Assembly (NCBI RefSeq): GCF_900188145.1
Contig: NZ_FZOJ01000005.1
Span: forward strand, 186,001 to 250,000
Reading direction: 5' to 3'
Length of the DNA: 64,000 nucleotides
Source: Anaerovirgula multivorans
Lineage (GTDB): Bacteria; Bacillota; Clostridia; Peptostreptococcales; Natronincolaceae
The notes under the pieces are model-generated. The model ran no database searches, was not told the origin of the DNA, and saw nothing but the letters and a program-made list of their open reading frames with translations. Of this stretch, positions 8,507-16,536 are shown one piece after another. The translations under genes and the position numbers were made by a program. Positions within the stretch are counted from its first letter, which is position 1, and every line of letters starts with the position of its first letter.

Positions 8507-9399
8507 TTAGAGGTTTTGTTTTTATTTTTAAATGTCTATAGTTTAAGGTTTACTTAGTAGAATAATCAACGATTTGATTTTATTTGAGTCAAAGAGCTTT
8601 GTAGCCTATCAAACTGAGTTTATAAGTTACTCAATTCAACAGGAAATTAATTCAGGAAATGGGTACAGAATACTAAAATTAAAGGTAGAATATTACCATA
8701 TCCTGTATAAAAATGTATAATTTATCATTTTACAAGCATTTAATTGCTAGCTTGTAAGTGATAAAGGTATAGTAAAATGACCTTATTTTCTAATTATAAT
8801 ATTGAAATAGATATGTTTGTTCTATACAATAATTCTCAGAGCAATTTGATTAGCAGTGAGCAAAAAGGTTTTTTTATAGGGAATTTACAAAGAAGATAAT
8901 TATTTTGATCTATACAATGTATAGTAAACTCAAAAAAATGAGGGGGTTGAAGCTAATAAAAAGAGAACCATGGATAGGCTATAGCATGTAATGTACTACG
9001 TTATGATATGAAAGTAGATATCGAATACATAGGATAAAAATGTAAAGTCCACCCATAGGTTTGATAGATAATTAGAATGTTTGAAATTATTATTAAAGAA
9101 TATTGTAAAGATACTTAATAGCTATATTCAAAAGAAGAAAAAATATAAATACTGAAGCTGCTGATTAAGCATAAAAAGTAAGGTATAGGCAAACAAAAAA
9201 TATTAGAGCTATAAATTTAAAACTTAAAATAAAGAAAACAAATATACCTGTATTGATAATTACTAAAATGGAAAAGAGAGAGTAGAATAAAGCTATAGAG
9301 AAAAACATTATGAACAGGATTGAAGATAAAGGAGTAATTCAATCCCGACCTCTGACAATGAGGCGAAAGTTAGATAAATATTCTCAAGGAGGAGATAAA
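8507..9399. other. AT-rich stretch without a recognisable gene
   Basis: About 0.9 kb of very AT-rich sequence with frequent stops in all frames. I see no coding signal, no strong hairpin and no repeat of the families found elsewhere. Together with the two transposase fragments it looks like decaying insertion-sequence debris. Confidence 0.6.
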
Positions 9400-9603
9400 A
9401 TGTTAGTGATAGGAATAAAAAATGGTGAGTATGCTATGATAGGAGAAAATATTAGGATTCATATAGTCAAGAGTAAAAAACATGATTTGCGGTTGGCTAT
9501 TGATGCACCAAAGCATTTATCTATAAAAAGAGGAGAATGTATTGAAAAGAGCCCCAAAACAGTTAAAAAAAAATTCCAACGTGCAAGAATCATTTTGAAT
9601 TAG
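9400..9603 (+). CDS. csrA: CsrA-like RNA-binding protein 1
   Basis: 67 residues beginning MLVIGIKNGEYAMIGENI; the match to CsrA runs to about residue 48 (LAIDAPKHLSIKRGE). The RNA-contacting Arg44 is kept, but position 6, Arg in usual CsrA, is Ile here. The C-terminal 20 residues are basic (TVKKKFQRARIILN). The ATG at 9400 is chosen over upstream in-frame starts because of the AAGGAGG at 9386-9392. CsrA represses flagellin translation in Bacillus; the flagellin genes lie 1.3 kb downstream. No fliW is in the window. Loss of Arg6 may alter RNA affinity (inference). Confidence 0.8.
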   Translation: MLVIGIKNGEYAMIGENIRIHIVKSKKHDLRLAIDAPKHLSIKRGECIEKSPKTVKKKFQRARIILN

Positions 9604-9870
9604 AAACGAAGAAATAGAAAGAGGACAAATATTTTTAAAATATTTTATATGAAAACCAATAATTATCGGTTCAGGTATGGAATTTTCAAAACAGCAAATA
9701 ATCAATAGGACAGAGTAGAAATGAGAATGATAAATACTTCTTTTCTAGAATTGCAGTTGAATATATAATGCCTAAGACCTATATATACTCCATAGCAGAA
9801 TTGCGATATATATTATGAGTATAAAATTAAAAATAAAATAATAATAATAAGGGATAAACTTAGGTCATGG

Positions 9871-9938
9871 ATGAGCTGAATTTATCTTCACTGGTTAGCA
9901 GGAAGCAAACTCGGTGAAGATTTGTAGCTCATTTTTTT
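9871..9938 (+). ncRNA. Hairpin RNA with GCAGGAAGC apex, copy 1
   Basis: ATGAGCT at 9871 pairs with AGCTCAT at 9926-9932, then ATCTTCAC pairs with GTGAAGAT, and the top carries GTTAGCAGGAAGCAAAC with AGGAA in a small GC-closed loop. Seven T follow, so it can act as an intrinsic terminator or as the 3' end of a small RNA. GGA in a hairpin loop is the CsrA recognition mark. Copies at 10084-10158 and 10400-10470. Confidence 0.7.
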
Positions 9939-10083
9939 AGTTTAAGAATATCCTATTTTATAGGAACTACAGCATTGGAGTTCCTATAAAAGTAGTATGA
10001 GAAACTATGTCAAAATTGAGTTTTATATAGAAGTAATATAAATATAAAAAGTAAATACTGGTAGAGGTAAACTTGGGTCATGG

Positions 10084-10158
10084 ATGAGCTAAATTTATCT
10101 TCACTAGGTTAGCAGGAAGCAAACCAAGTGAAGATTTATAGCTCATTTTTTTTTTTTT
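10084..10158 (+). ncRNA. Hairpin RNA with GCAGGAAGC apex, copy 2
   Basis: Nearly the same as copy 1, including the upstream AAACTTGGGTCATGG. Outer stem ATGAGCT/AGCTCAT, inner stem ATCTTCACT/AAGTGAAGAT, apex GTTAGCAGGAAGCAAAC. Thirteen T follow, ending 35 bases before the second csrA-like start codon, so it could work as an attenuator for that gene. A possible promoter (TTGAGT at 10016, TATAAA at 10037, 15-base spacer) lies upstream. Confidence 0.7.
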
Positions 10159-10193
10159 CAAAACTATCTATTGAACTTAAGGGGGGAATTAAA

Positions 10194-10376
10194 ATGTTAG
10201 TCCTAGGAAGAAGACCTGGAGAATATGTTTTGATTGGAGATAATATAAAGGTTCAAGTAGTAAAAAGTAAGGAAGGAGACTTGAGATTGTCTATAGAAGC
10301 TCCTAAAGAAATACCGGTAATAAGAGGAGAATTATTGGACATCAAAACATCTTCTTCATGCAACTTATCTAAATAG
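10194..10376 (+). CDS. csrA: CsrA-like RNA-binding protein 2
   Basis: 60 residues, MLVLGRRPGEYVLIGDNI at the start and SIEAPKEIPVIRGELL further on. Unlike the first copy, both RNA-contact positions Arg6 and Arg44 are present. Start chosen at the ATG after TTAAGGGGGG; the longer upstream frame would run through the T-tract of the hairpin at 10084-10158. It is flanked on both sides by hairpins with a GGA apex and precedes two flagellin genes, which argues for a role as the local flagellin repressor; partner RNAs are inferred. Confidence 0.85.
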   Translation: MLVLGRRPGEYVLIGDNIKVQVVKSKEGDLRLSIEAPKEIPVIRGELLDIKTSSSCNLSK

Positions 10377-10399
10377 TCTTATAAACTAAATATTCAGGG

Positions 10400-10470
10400 A
10401 TGAGCTAACGTCTTTATAGTTTCTCTGCAGGAAGCGGAGAAATAAAGACTTGTTAGCTCATTTTTGTTTT
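10400..10470 (+). ncRNA. Hairpin RNA with GCAGGAAGC apex, copy 3
   Basis: ATGAGCTAAC/GTTAGCTCAT, TCTTTAT/ATAAAGA and TTCTC/GAGAA form a long stem topped by TGCAGGAAGCG; TTTTTGTTTT follows. The stem sequence differs from copies 1 and 2 but pairing and apex are kept. It lies just after csrA-like gene 2 and could be its terminator and a CsrA target at once. Confidence 0.7.
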
Positions 10471-10490
10471 AATTACTTATTTTTATCCTT

Positions 10491-10610
10491 CGGTGTATTG
10501 CTAAGACTCCCGCTTTTTCAAGCGGGAGATCAAGCACTACATCCTCGAAGTAAATTCGGCTACAATTCAGTGGGAGTAAAAACTCCCTCTGAATTAAGTC
10601 TCATTTTATT
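10491..10610 (+). repeat. Two-hairpin dispersed repeat, copy 2
   Basis: Hairpins at 10507-10528 (CTCCCGCTT/AAGCGGGAG) and 10564-10595 (AATTCAGTGGGAGT/ACTCCCTCTGAATT), with the linker CACTACATCCTCGAAGTAAA and the tail AAGTCTCATTTTATTG. Compare 23-140. Confidence 0.7.
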
Positions 10611-10674
10611 GCTAGCTTTATTGTGGATAAGCCGAGTGGTCATTAGGCTTAGTATATAAACAAAAAATACATGT

Positions 10675-10696
10675 AAATGAAAAAGGAAGTTCATTT
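10675..10696 (+). promoter_or_regulatory. GGA hairpin in flagellin 1 leader (candidate CsrA site)
   Basis: AAATGAA and TTCATTT form a seven-base stem around AAAGGAAG. A second GGA lies in the ribosome site CCAGGAGGG at 10705-10713. Two sites, one covering the Shine-Dalgarno, is the arrangement known for CsrA control of hag in Bacillus subtilis. Confidence 0.65.
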
Positions 10697-10721
10697 TAAA
10701 AAATCCAGGAGGGAAAAAGTC

Positions 10722-11543
10722 ATGAGAATTAACAACAATTTAATGTCAATGAATGCACACAGACAATTAGGCATGAACACGGGATTACAAAGCAAGAGTT
10801 TAGAAAAATTATCATCTGGTTTTAGAATCAATAGAGCTGGAGATGATGCTGCAGGTCTATCTATCTCAGAAAAAATGAGGGGACAGATTAGAGGCTTAAA
10901 TCAAGCCTCTAGAAATGCACAAGATGGTATATCATTAATCCAAACTGTTGAAGGAAATTTAAATGAAGTACATTCAATACTACAAAGAATGAGAGAATTA
11001 TCCGTACAGGCAGCAAATGATACCAATGAAACAGAAGACAGAACAGCAATAACACAAGAACTTTCATCTCTGACAGTAGAAATAGATAGAATTGCAAATG
11101 CTACAGAATTCAATAAGAAAAAGTTATTAGATGGTTCTATAACAGATATAAATTTACAAATAGGTGCTAATGCTGATCCAGCAGCAAATGGATTAATTAT
11201 TAATTTCACAGCTATGGACAGCGGGAGTTTAGGGATAGGCGCTTTGAATGTAGATACTTATGCCAATGCTACAGCTGCAATAACAGCTATTGACACAGCT
11301 GTTGAACAAGTTTCCATGGTAAGATCAAACTTAGGTGCAGTTCAAAACAGACTAGAGCATACCATCAACAATTTGGACAATGCTGCAGAAAACCTTCAAG
11401 CAGCAGAATCAAGAATTAGAGATGCAGATATGGCAAAAGAAATGATGGAATTTACTAAAAACAATGTATTAATCCAAGCTGCAACTGCGATGCTGGCACA
11501 GGGAAATCAAGCACCTGAATCAGTGCTTCAATTATTAAGTTAG
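10722..11543 (+). CDS. fliC: Flagellin 1
   Basis: Filament subunit, 273 residues: conserved N-terminal D0/D1 helices (MRINNNLMSMNAHRQLG, SGFRINRAGDDAAGLSISE), a short central region (about 145-200) and the C-terminal helices ending QAPESVLQLLS. The ATG at 10722 follows CCAGGAGGG; an upstream in-frame ATG would lie in the regulatory hairpin. It is almost identical to the next gene, 927 bases further on. A FliB methylase is encoded at 45-46 kb and may act on it. Control by the nearby CsrA-like proteins is likely. Confidence 0.95.
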   Translation: MRINNNLMSMNAHRQLGMNTGLQSKSLEKLSSGFRINRAGDDAAGLSISEKMRGQIRGLNQASRNAQDGISLIQTVEGNLNEVHSILQRMRELSVQAANDTNETEDRTAITQELSSLTVEIDRIANATEFNKKKLLDGSITDINLQIGANADPAANGLIINFTAMDSGSLGIGALNVDTYANATAAITAIDTAVEQVSMVRSNLGAVQNRLEHTINNLDNAAENLQAAESRIRDADMAKEMMEFTKNNVLIQAATAMLAQGNQAPESVLQLLS

Positions 11544-11601
11544 TTTGTTATGGATAAGCCAAGTGACCATTAGGCTTAGTATATAAACAAAAAATACATG
11601 T

Positions 11602-11623
11602 AAATGAAAAAGGAAGTTCATTT
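11602..11623 (+). promoter_or_regulatory. GGA hairpin in flagellin 2 leader (candidate CsrA site)
   Basis: Same hairpin as at 10675-10696 (AAATGAA-AAAGGAAG-TTCATTT), followed by CCAGGAGGG. The leader upstream, with AAGCC and GGCTT arms around 11560-11580, is shared with flagellin 1. Confidence 0.65.
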
Positions 11624-11648
11624 TAAAAAAACCAGGAGGGAAAAAATC

Positions 11649-12470
11649 ATGAGAATTAACAACAATTTAATGTCAATGAATGCACACAGACAATTAGGCA
11701 TGAACACGGGATTACAAAGCAAGAGTTTAGAAAAATTATCATCTGGTTTTAGAATCAATAGAGCTGGAGATGATGCTGCAGGTCTATCTATCTCAGAAAA
11801 AATGAGGGGACAGATTAGAGGCTTAAATCAAGCCTCCAGAAATGCACAAGATGGTATATCATTAATCCAAACTGTTGAAGGAAATTTAAATGAAGTACAT
11901 TCAATACTACAAAGAATGAGAGAATTATCCGTACAGGCAGCAAATGATACCAATGAAACAGAAGACAGAACAGCAATAACACAAGAACTTTCATCTCTGA
12001 CAGTAGAAATAGATAGAATTGCAAATGCTACAGAATTCAATAAGAAAAAGTTATTAGATGGTTCTATAACAGATATAAATTTACAAATAGGTGCTAATGC
12101 TGATCCGGCAGCAAATGGATTAATTATTAATTTCACAGCTATGGACAGCGGGAGTTTAGGGATAGGCGCTTTGAATGTAGATACTTATGCCAATGCTACA
12201 GCTGCAATAACAGCTATTGACACAGCTGTTGAACAAGTTTCCATGGTAAGATCAAACTTAGGTGCAGTTCAAAACAGACTAGAGCATACCATCAACAATT
12301 TGGACAATGCTGCAGAAAACCTTCAAGCAGCAGAATCAAGAATTAGAGATGCAGATATGGCAAAAGAAATGATGGAATTTACTAAAAACAATGTATTAAT
12401 CCAAGCTGCAACTGCGATGCTGGCACAGGGAAATCAAGCACCTCAATCAGTGCTTCAATTATTAAGATAA
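11649..12470 (+). CDS. fliC: Flagellin 2
   Basis: 273 residues, differing from flagellin 1 only at the extreme C-terminus (QAPQSVLQLLR against QAPESVLQLLS) as far as I can see; even silent positions are nearly unchanged. This indicates a recent tandem duplication or gene conversion covering leader and coding region. It has its own GGAGGG site and GGA hairpin, and is followed by a strong terminator at 12481-12508. Confidence 0.95.
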   Translation: MRINNNLMSMNAHRQLGMNTGLQSKSLEKLSSGFRINRAGDDAAGLSISEKMRGQIRGLNQASRNAQDGISLIQTVEGNLNEVHSILQRMRELSVQAANDTNETEDRTAITQELSSLTVEIDRIANATEFNKKKLLDGSITDINLQIGANADPAANGLIINFTAMDSGSLGIGALNVDTYANATAAITAIDTAVEQVSMVRSNLGAVQNRLEHTINNLDNAAENLQAAESRIRDADMAKEMMEFTKNNVLIQAATAMLAQGNQAPQSVLQLLR

Positions 12471-12480
12471 TTGTGGGGTC

Positions 12481-12508
12481 AAAGGAGGATGCAGTGTGCA
12501 TCCTCCTT
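12481..12508 (+). terminator. Terminator after flagellin 2
   Basis: AAAGGAGGATGCA and TGCATCCTCCTT pair perfectly around GTG. The T-run is short. The 150 bases beyond hold further structure (ATAAAGG-CCTA-CCTTTAT near 12580-12600; CCTTAGGAAGG near 12554), which form the leader of the next gene. Confidence 0.65.
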
Positions 12509-12664
12509 AATTGACATTGGAATCCGTTGTAGGAGTCCTTCATGGGCAAAACCTTAGGAAGGTTATTATTTAAATTTAGAATTTGATTATAAAGGCCTAC
12601 CTTTATAGCAAATATTTGTTCGCCACAGGTACAATTTGAAATCAAAAAGAAAGGTGGTTTGAGA

Positions 12665-15600
12665 ATGAAGATGTTTAAAAAAGGATTAAGCATTTTATTG
12701 TCATTTGTTTTTTTATTTACAGCATTGGCTTCCGGAACGGTATCATATGCTTCAACTAATTATGTTTCAACAGCAAAATATGTAAATCCTACATCAATCT
12801 ATGTTGGTGAAGAAGCGGAAATAGCCTTATCCATTAAAGGAATAGAACCAACAAATGTAATTTTGCCTAATGACGTAATTCTTATACTAGATAAGTCTGG
12901 AAGCATGAAACCAACTTATGAAGAAAACAACGGAGAAGATAAAATGGCTTTTGCAAAAGAAGCAGCCCAAGGCTTTATTGATCTAATGGATTTTACAAAA
13001 CATCGTGTTGGCGTTGTGGACTACAGTGATGTAAATAAAATAGGCACTTTTCCATTGACTACCGATGGGAGCAGTGGGAAGGAATATATTGATGCCATTA
13101 AAGCCGACGGTGGTACTGCAACAGGAGATGCTATTTATGCAGCGATTGATCTGCTAAAGGATAAAAGGGGAGAGGCTCAACCGGTTATTGTTATCTTAAC
13201 CGATGGAGATGCCACAATACCACGAAAAAATTCTCAGGATAAGGAAACTCCATATGCCTATGCAAAAGAAGCAGCAGCAGTAGCAAAAGAGGATGGAATT
13301 GTTTTCTATACCATTGCCTTGCTTACTGAGGGAACAAATCCAGAAACCAGTGGACCTAATAATCTATTAAAAGAAATGGCAACTACTGCACAGCATCATC
13401 ATTTTGTGCTGGGATCTGTAGGATTGGCGGAAATCTATGCCAGAATTGTTCAGGAAATTGGTAGAGCCAGTGCTTATAATGTAATAGTGACAGATACTGT
13501 CGCACCAGAATTTGAGATTGTACCGGATTCTTATAATCACAATATTCCAAAGCCTTCTGTTGAAGGTAATACATTAACCTGGAATTTTCATGAACTAAAA
13601 GACGAAGAGCTTATTTTCACCTATAAAATTCGGCACAAACAGGATGCTAAGACAGGAAGCCTCAATGTAGCTGCAAATTCTACCATTAGTTACTTGGACT
13701 ATACAGGCACTGAAACCACCTCAAACATTACGATACCCAAAATTACTGTAAATCAACACTCTCCTATTATCACTTCACTAGAAAATGACAAAGGACATGT
13801 AGATGGAGGAGAAACCGTTATAATTAACGGAAATTATTTCAGACCTGATTTAGTGGTGGATTTTGGTAGTAAGCGAGCTACCAATGTTGTATTTATCGAT
13901 GAGACAAAGGTCAGCGTTACGGCTCCATCGGGTAAACAGGGTGCTGTTACTGTTAAACTAAGCAATACAGATGGACAGTTTGCTACGGCAGAGTACAGTT
14001 ATTGGGCAGATCCTATTATTACAAAAATTAATCCTGAGAAAGGCCCTATAACTGGTGGAACACAGGTAAGAATAGATGGACAATATTTTATGCCAGGTAT
14101 GCAGGTGAAATTTGGAGACCAATTAGCATCAAATGTAAATGTATTTAATAGTAATTCTTCTGTAAATGCAACTACCCCTGCGTCATTAGTGACGGGTCCG
14201 GTAGATATAGAATTGATAAATACAGATGGTACAAAGGTAACAGCAATTGGAGGTTTTACTTATGAAGGTCTTCCAGAAGTTACAGTGACTTCTGTTTCTC
14301 CAGACACAGGATTGGTTACTGGAGGAATCTTTGTAGAAATTTATGGTAGCAACTTCCAGCCTTCTGCAAAGGTATTCTTTGGTGATAAGCAGGCTAACGG
14401 GTTTTTTTACTTTAACAGTACAAAACTTCGTGTCCTAGCTCCTTCTGTTGAAGAAGCAGGGCCAATAGATGTGAAGGTAATCAATGGAGACGGACAATCG
14501 GGGGTTCTGCAGAATGGATTTACCTATTTATCACCGCCTGGAGAACCGGCACCGGTGATTTCATCAGTGACGCCAGACACAGGCTTAGTATCTGGGGGAT
14601 ATACGGCTGAAATCAATGGAGATCATATCAAATCCAATGCATCCGTTTACTTTGGAAATACTAAAGCACCTATTACCTTCTATTATAACAAAAATAAGAT
14701 AAAAGTTACAGTTCCAGCAGGAGCAGCTGGTGTTACAGATATTAAGATTGTTAATCCTGACGGACAAGAAGCTGTCTTATCTGAAGGGTTCACTTATACA
14801 GAACCACCAAAAGTAGTTCCAACTATTACAAGCATTACACCAGACAATGGGCCAGTAACTGGTGGAACACATGTTATCATCGAGGGATCTAACATTCAGT
14901 CTAATGCAAAAGTATATTTTGCTGATAAGCAAGTACCTATAAGCTATTATTTTGGTTCAAGTAAAATACGAGTCATTTCCCCAGCTATGGAAAATGCTGG
15001 TGCTGTGGATGTTAAGATTGTCAGCACCGATAATGAAGAAGCTGTTGCTGTCAATGGATTTACCTATACTTCCGTTGCTCCTACAGTGACCTCTGTTTCT
15101 CCGGATAACGGTTTAGAAAGTGGAGGATACCAAGTATTCATTAATGGAACAAACTTCAAAAACAACGCAACAGTGTTATTTGGAGAAAACGTTGCTCCTA
15201 TAGCATCTTATTTCAACAGTTCCAGAATACGGGTAACAGCACCTGAAGGCAGTGCGGGGGCAGTAGATGTGAAAGTTATAAATCCAGATGGAGAATCAGG
15301 AACATTAGAAGATGGATTTACTTACACAGAGCCTCCGAAACCACCAGAGCCTACCATCACCTCTATTACACCGAATAATGGTGAAGTAGAAACCAGTCTT
15401 AGTGTAGATATTAAGGGAACTAATTTCGCATCCGGTTCCAAGGTATATATTGGTTCAACACAATGTGTTGGTTTTTACTATTATAATAGCTCAAGATTGC
15501 GAGTGTTATACCCAAAATCCAGTGTTGCGGGACCAGTAGATGTAACAGTTGTAAATCCAGACGGACAATCTGTAACATTGACAGATGGTTTTGTCTACAA

Positions 15601-15880
15601 TGAAAAGCCAAAGGACCCACCGCCTGTTATTACTTCCGTTACACCTAATACAGGGAAGATTAATACCAATTCAACTATAGATATTTATGGCACAGGTTTT
15701 AAATCAGGTTCGAAGGTATATTTTGGTTCTACACAAGCCAACTGGGTCTATTATGTTAGTGGTACCAGAGTACGTGTGAGCACGCCAAAAACTGATGTTG
15801 AAGGTACAGTAGATATCACAATTGTCAACCCTGACGAACAATCGGTGACATTGACGGATGCTTTCACTTATATACAATAA
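12665..15880 (+). CDS. Secreted VWA protein with eight IPT/TIG repeats
   Basis: 1071 residues. Signal peptide (1-30, hydrophobic FLFTALASG, likely cut after SYA). A von Willebrand factor A domain spans about 70-250 with the metal-site motif DKSGS at 76-80, then a beta-sandwich domain (about 255-360), then eight IPT/TIG immunoglobulin-like repeats of about 88 residues, each with a PxxGxxxGG opening, an FG segment and a GxFTY closing. I see no LPxTG, SLH or other wall anchor. Start at ATG 12665, seven bases after AAAGGTGG; a TTG two codons earlier is too close to that site. Likely a secreted adhesin; linkage to flagella is only by position. Confidence 0.85.
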   Translation: MKMFKKGLSILLSFVFLFTALASGTVSYASTNYVSTAKYVNPTSIYVGEEAEIALSIKGIEPTNVILPNDVILILDKSGSMKPTYEENNGEDKMAFAKEAAQGFIDLMDFTKHRVGVVDYSDVNKIGTFPLTTDGSSGKEYIDAIKADGGTATGDAIYAAIDLLKDKRGEAQPVIVILTDGDATIPRKNSQDKETPYAYAKEAAAVAKEDGIVFYTIALLTEGTNPETSGPNNLLKEMATTAQHHHFVLGSVGLAEIYARIVQEIGRASAYNVIVTDTVAPEFEIVPDSYNHNIPKPSVEGNTLTWNFHELKDEELIFTYKIRHKQDAKTGSLNVAANSTISYLDYTGTETTSNITIPKITVNQHSPIITSLENDKGHVDGGETVIINGNYFRPDLVVDFGSKRATNVVFIDETKVSVTAPSGKQGAVTVKLSNTDGQFATAEYSYWADPIITKINPEKGPITGGTQVRIDGQYFMPGMQVKFGDQLASNVNVFNSNSSVNATTPASLVTGPVDIELINTDGTKVTAIGGFTYEGLPEVTVTSVSPDTGLVTGGIFVEIYGSNFQPSAKVFFGDKQANGFFYFNSTKLRVLAPSVEEAGPIDVKVINGDGQSGVLQNGFTYLSPPGEPAPVISSVTPDTGLVSGGYTAEINGDHIKSNASVYFGNTKAPITFYYNKNKIKVTVPAGAAGVTDIKIVNPDGQEAVLSEGFTYTEPPKVVPTITSITPDNGPVTGGTHVIIEGSNIQSNAKVYFADKQVPISYYFGSSKIRVISPAMENAGAVDVKIVSTDNEEAVAVNGFTYTSVAPTVTSVSPDNGLESGGYQVFINGTNFKNNATVLFGENVAPIASYFNSSRIRVTAPEGSAGAVDVKVINPDGESGTLEDGFTYTEPPKPPEPTITSITPNNGEVETSLSVDIKGTNFASGSKVYIGSTQCVGFYYYNSSRLRVLYPKSSVAGPVDVTVVNPDGQSVTLTDGFVYNEKPKDPPPVITSVTPNTGKINTNSTIDIYGTGFKSGSKVYFGSTQANWVYYVSGTRVRVSTPKTDVEGTVDITIVNPDEQSVTLTDAFTYIQ

Positions 15881-15895
15881 TTCTAAGATAGATAT

Positions 15896-15940
15896 AAACT
15901 TTCAGGTTGTTTTTTGTTGGCAGCCTGAAGGTTTATTGAT
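15896..15940 (+). terminator. Terminator after VWA-TIG gene
   Basis: AAACTTTCAGGTTG and CAGCCTGAAGGTTT form the stem around TTTTTTGTTGG. Confidence 0.65.
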
Positions 15941-16046
15941 AGCAACATTGTTTATTAAAAGGAAAGCAACAAATTAGGAAGATTAACAAAGCGGGGTTCA
16001 ATAGCATATAGGTAAAAAATTCAAAAGTTTAGAAAGGAGCATCTAT

Positions 16047-16433
16047 ATGGAAGACCCTATCATTTTAGTTGTTGAAGATAGCAGATACATGAGAGAATTT
16101 TTAGGCAATATTATTATGGGAATGGGATATGAGCACCTATATTTTGCAGAAGACGGTGTTCAAGCAATTGAAAAGGCAACGCTGATTAAACCAGACCTAA
16201 TTACTCTGGATATAAGTATACCCATAATTAACGGTTTGGAAGTTGTTTCAAAAGTACTGGAAATCAGCCCAAAGTCAAAAATTATTATGATTTCTGCAAT
16301 GCATGATCAGGGCACTATAAAACAAGCAATAAAGAAAGGAGCATCGGATTTTATTCATAAGCCTTTTCGAAAAGAAACGTTGGAAAAGGTCATTATGAGT
16401 CACTTGAAAAAAGATCAATATAAGGTTGAGTAG
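16047..16433 (+). CDS. CheY-like single-domain response regulator
   Basis: 128 residues, receiver domain only. Acidic pair Glu10/Asp11, phospho-acceptor Asp55 in ITLDISIP, Ser83 in MISAM and Lys105 in HKPF are all present. There is no output domain, as in CheY. Unlike chemotaxis CheY the wording (VVEDSRYMREFL) is close to stand-alone regulators found beside HD-GYP or GGDEF proteins, and an HD-GYP gene follows. Ribosome site AAAGGAG. Confidence 0.88.
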   Translation: MEDPIILVVEDSRYMREFLGNIIMGMGYEHLYFAEDGVQAIEKATLIKPDLITLDISIPIINGLEVVSKVLEISPKSKIIMISAMHDQGTIKQAIKKGASDFIHKPFRKETLEKVIMSHLKKDQYKVE

Positions 16434-16536
16434 GTGAACTCTTTGTATCTAAATAGCTGCTATTCTAGTCCAGGTAAAAAAGCGTATAAACAAGGGTGCT
16501 TTTTATGAATTATATTGAAAAAATGGAGGAGCCAAC

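Noticed and set aside
10901..11209. Open frames on the minus strand inside both flagellin genes (also 11828-12136)
   Set aside because: They mirror the flagellin frame, repeat because the genes are duplicated, and have no ribosome site.
12530..12600. Possible c-di-GMP riboswitch (GGGCAAAACC) before the VWA-TIG gene
   Set aside because: Only a short match; the conserved second-stem wording of the GEMM class is missing.
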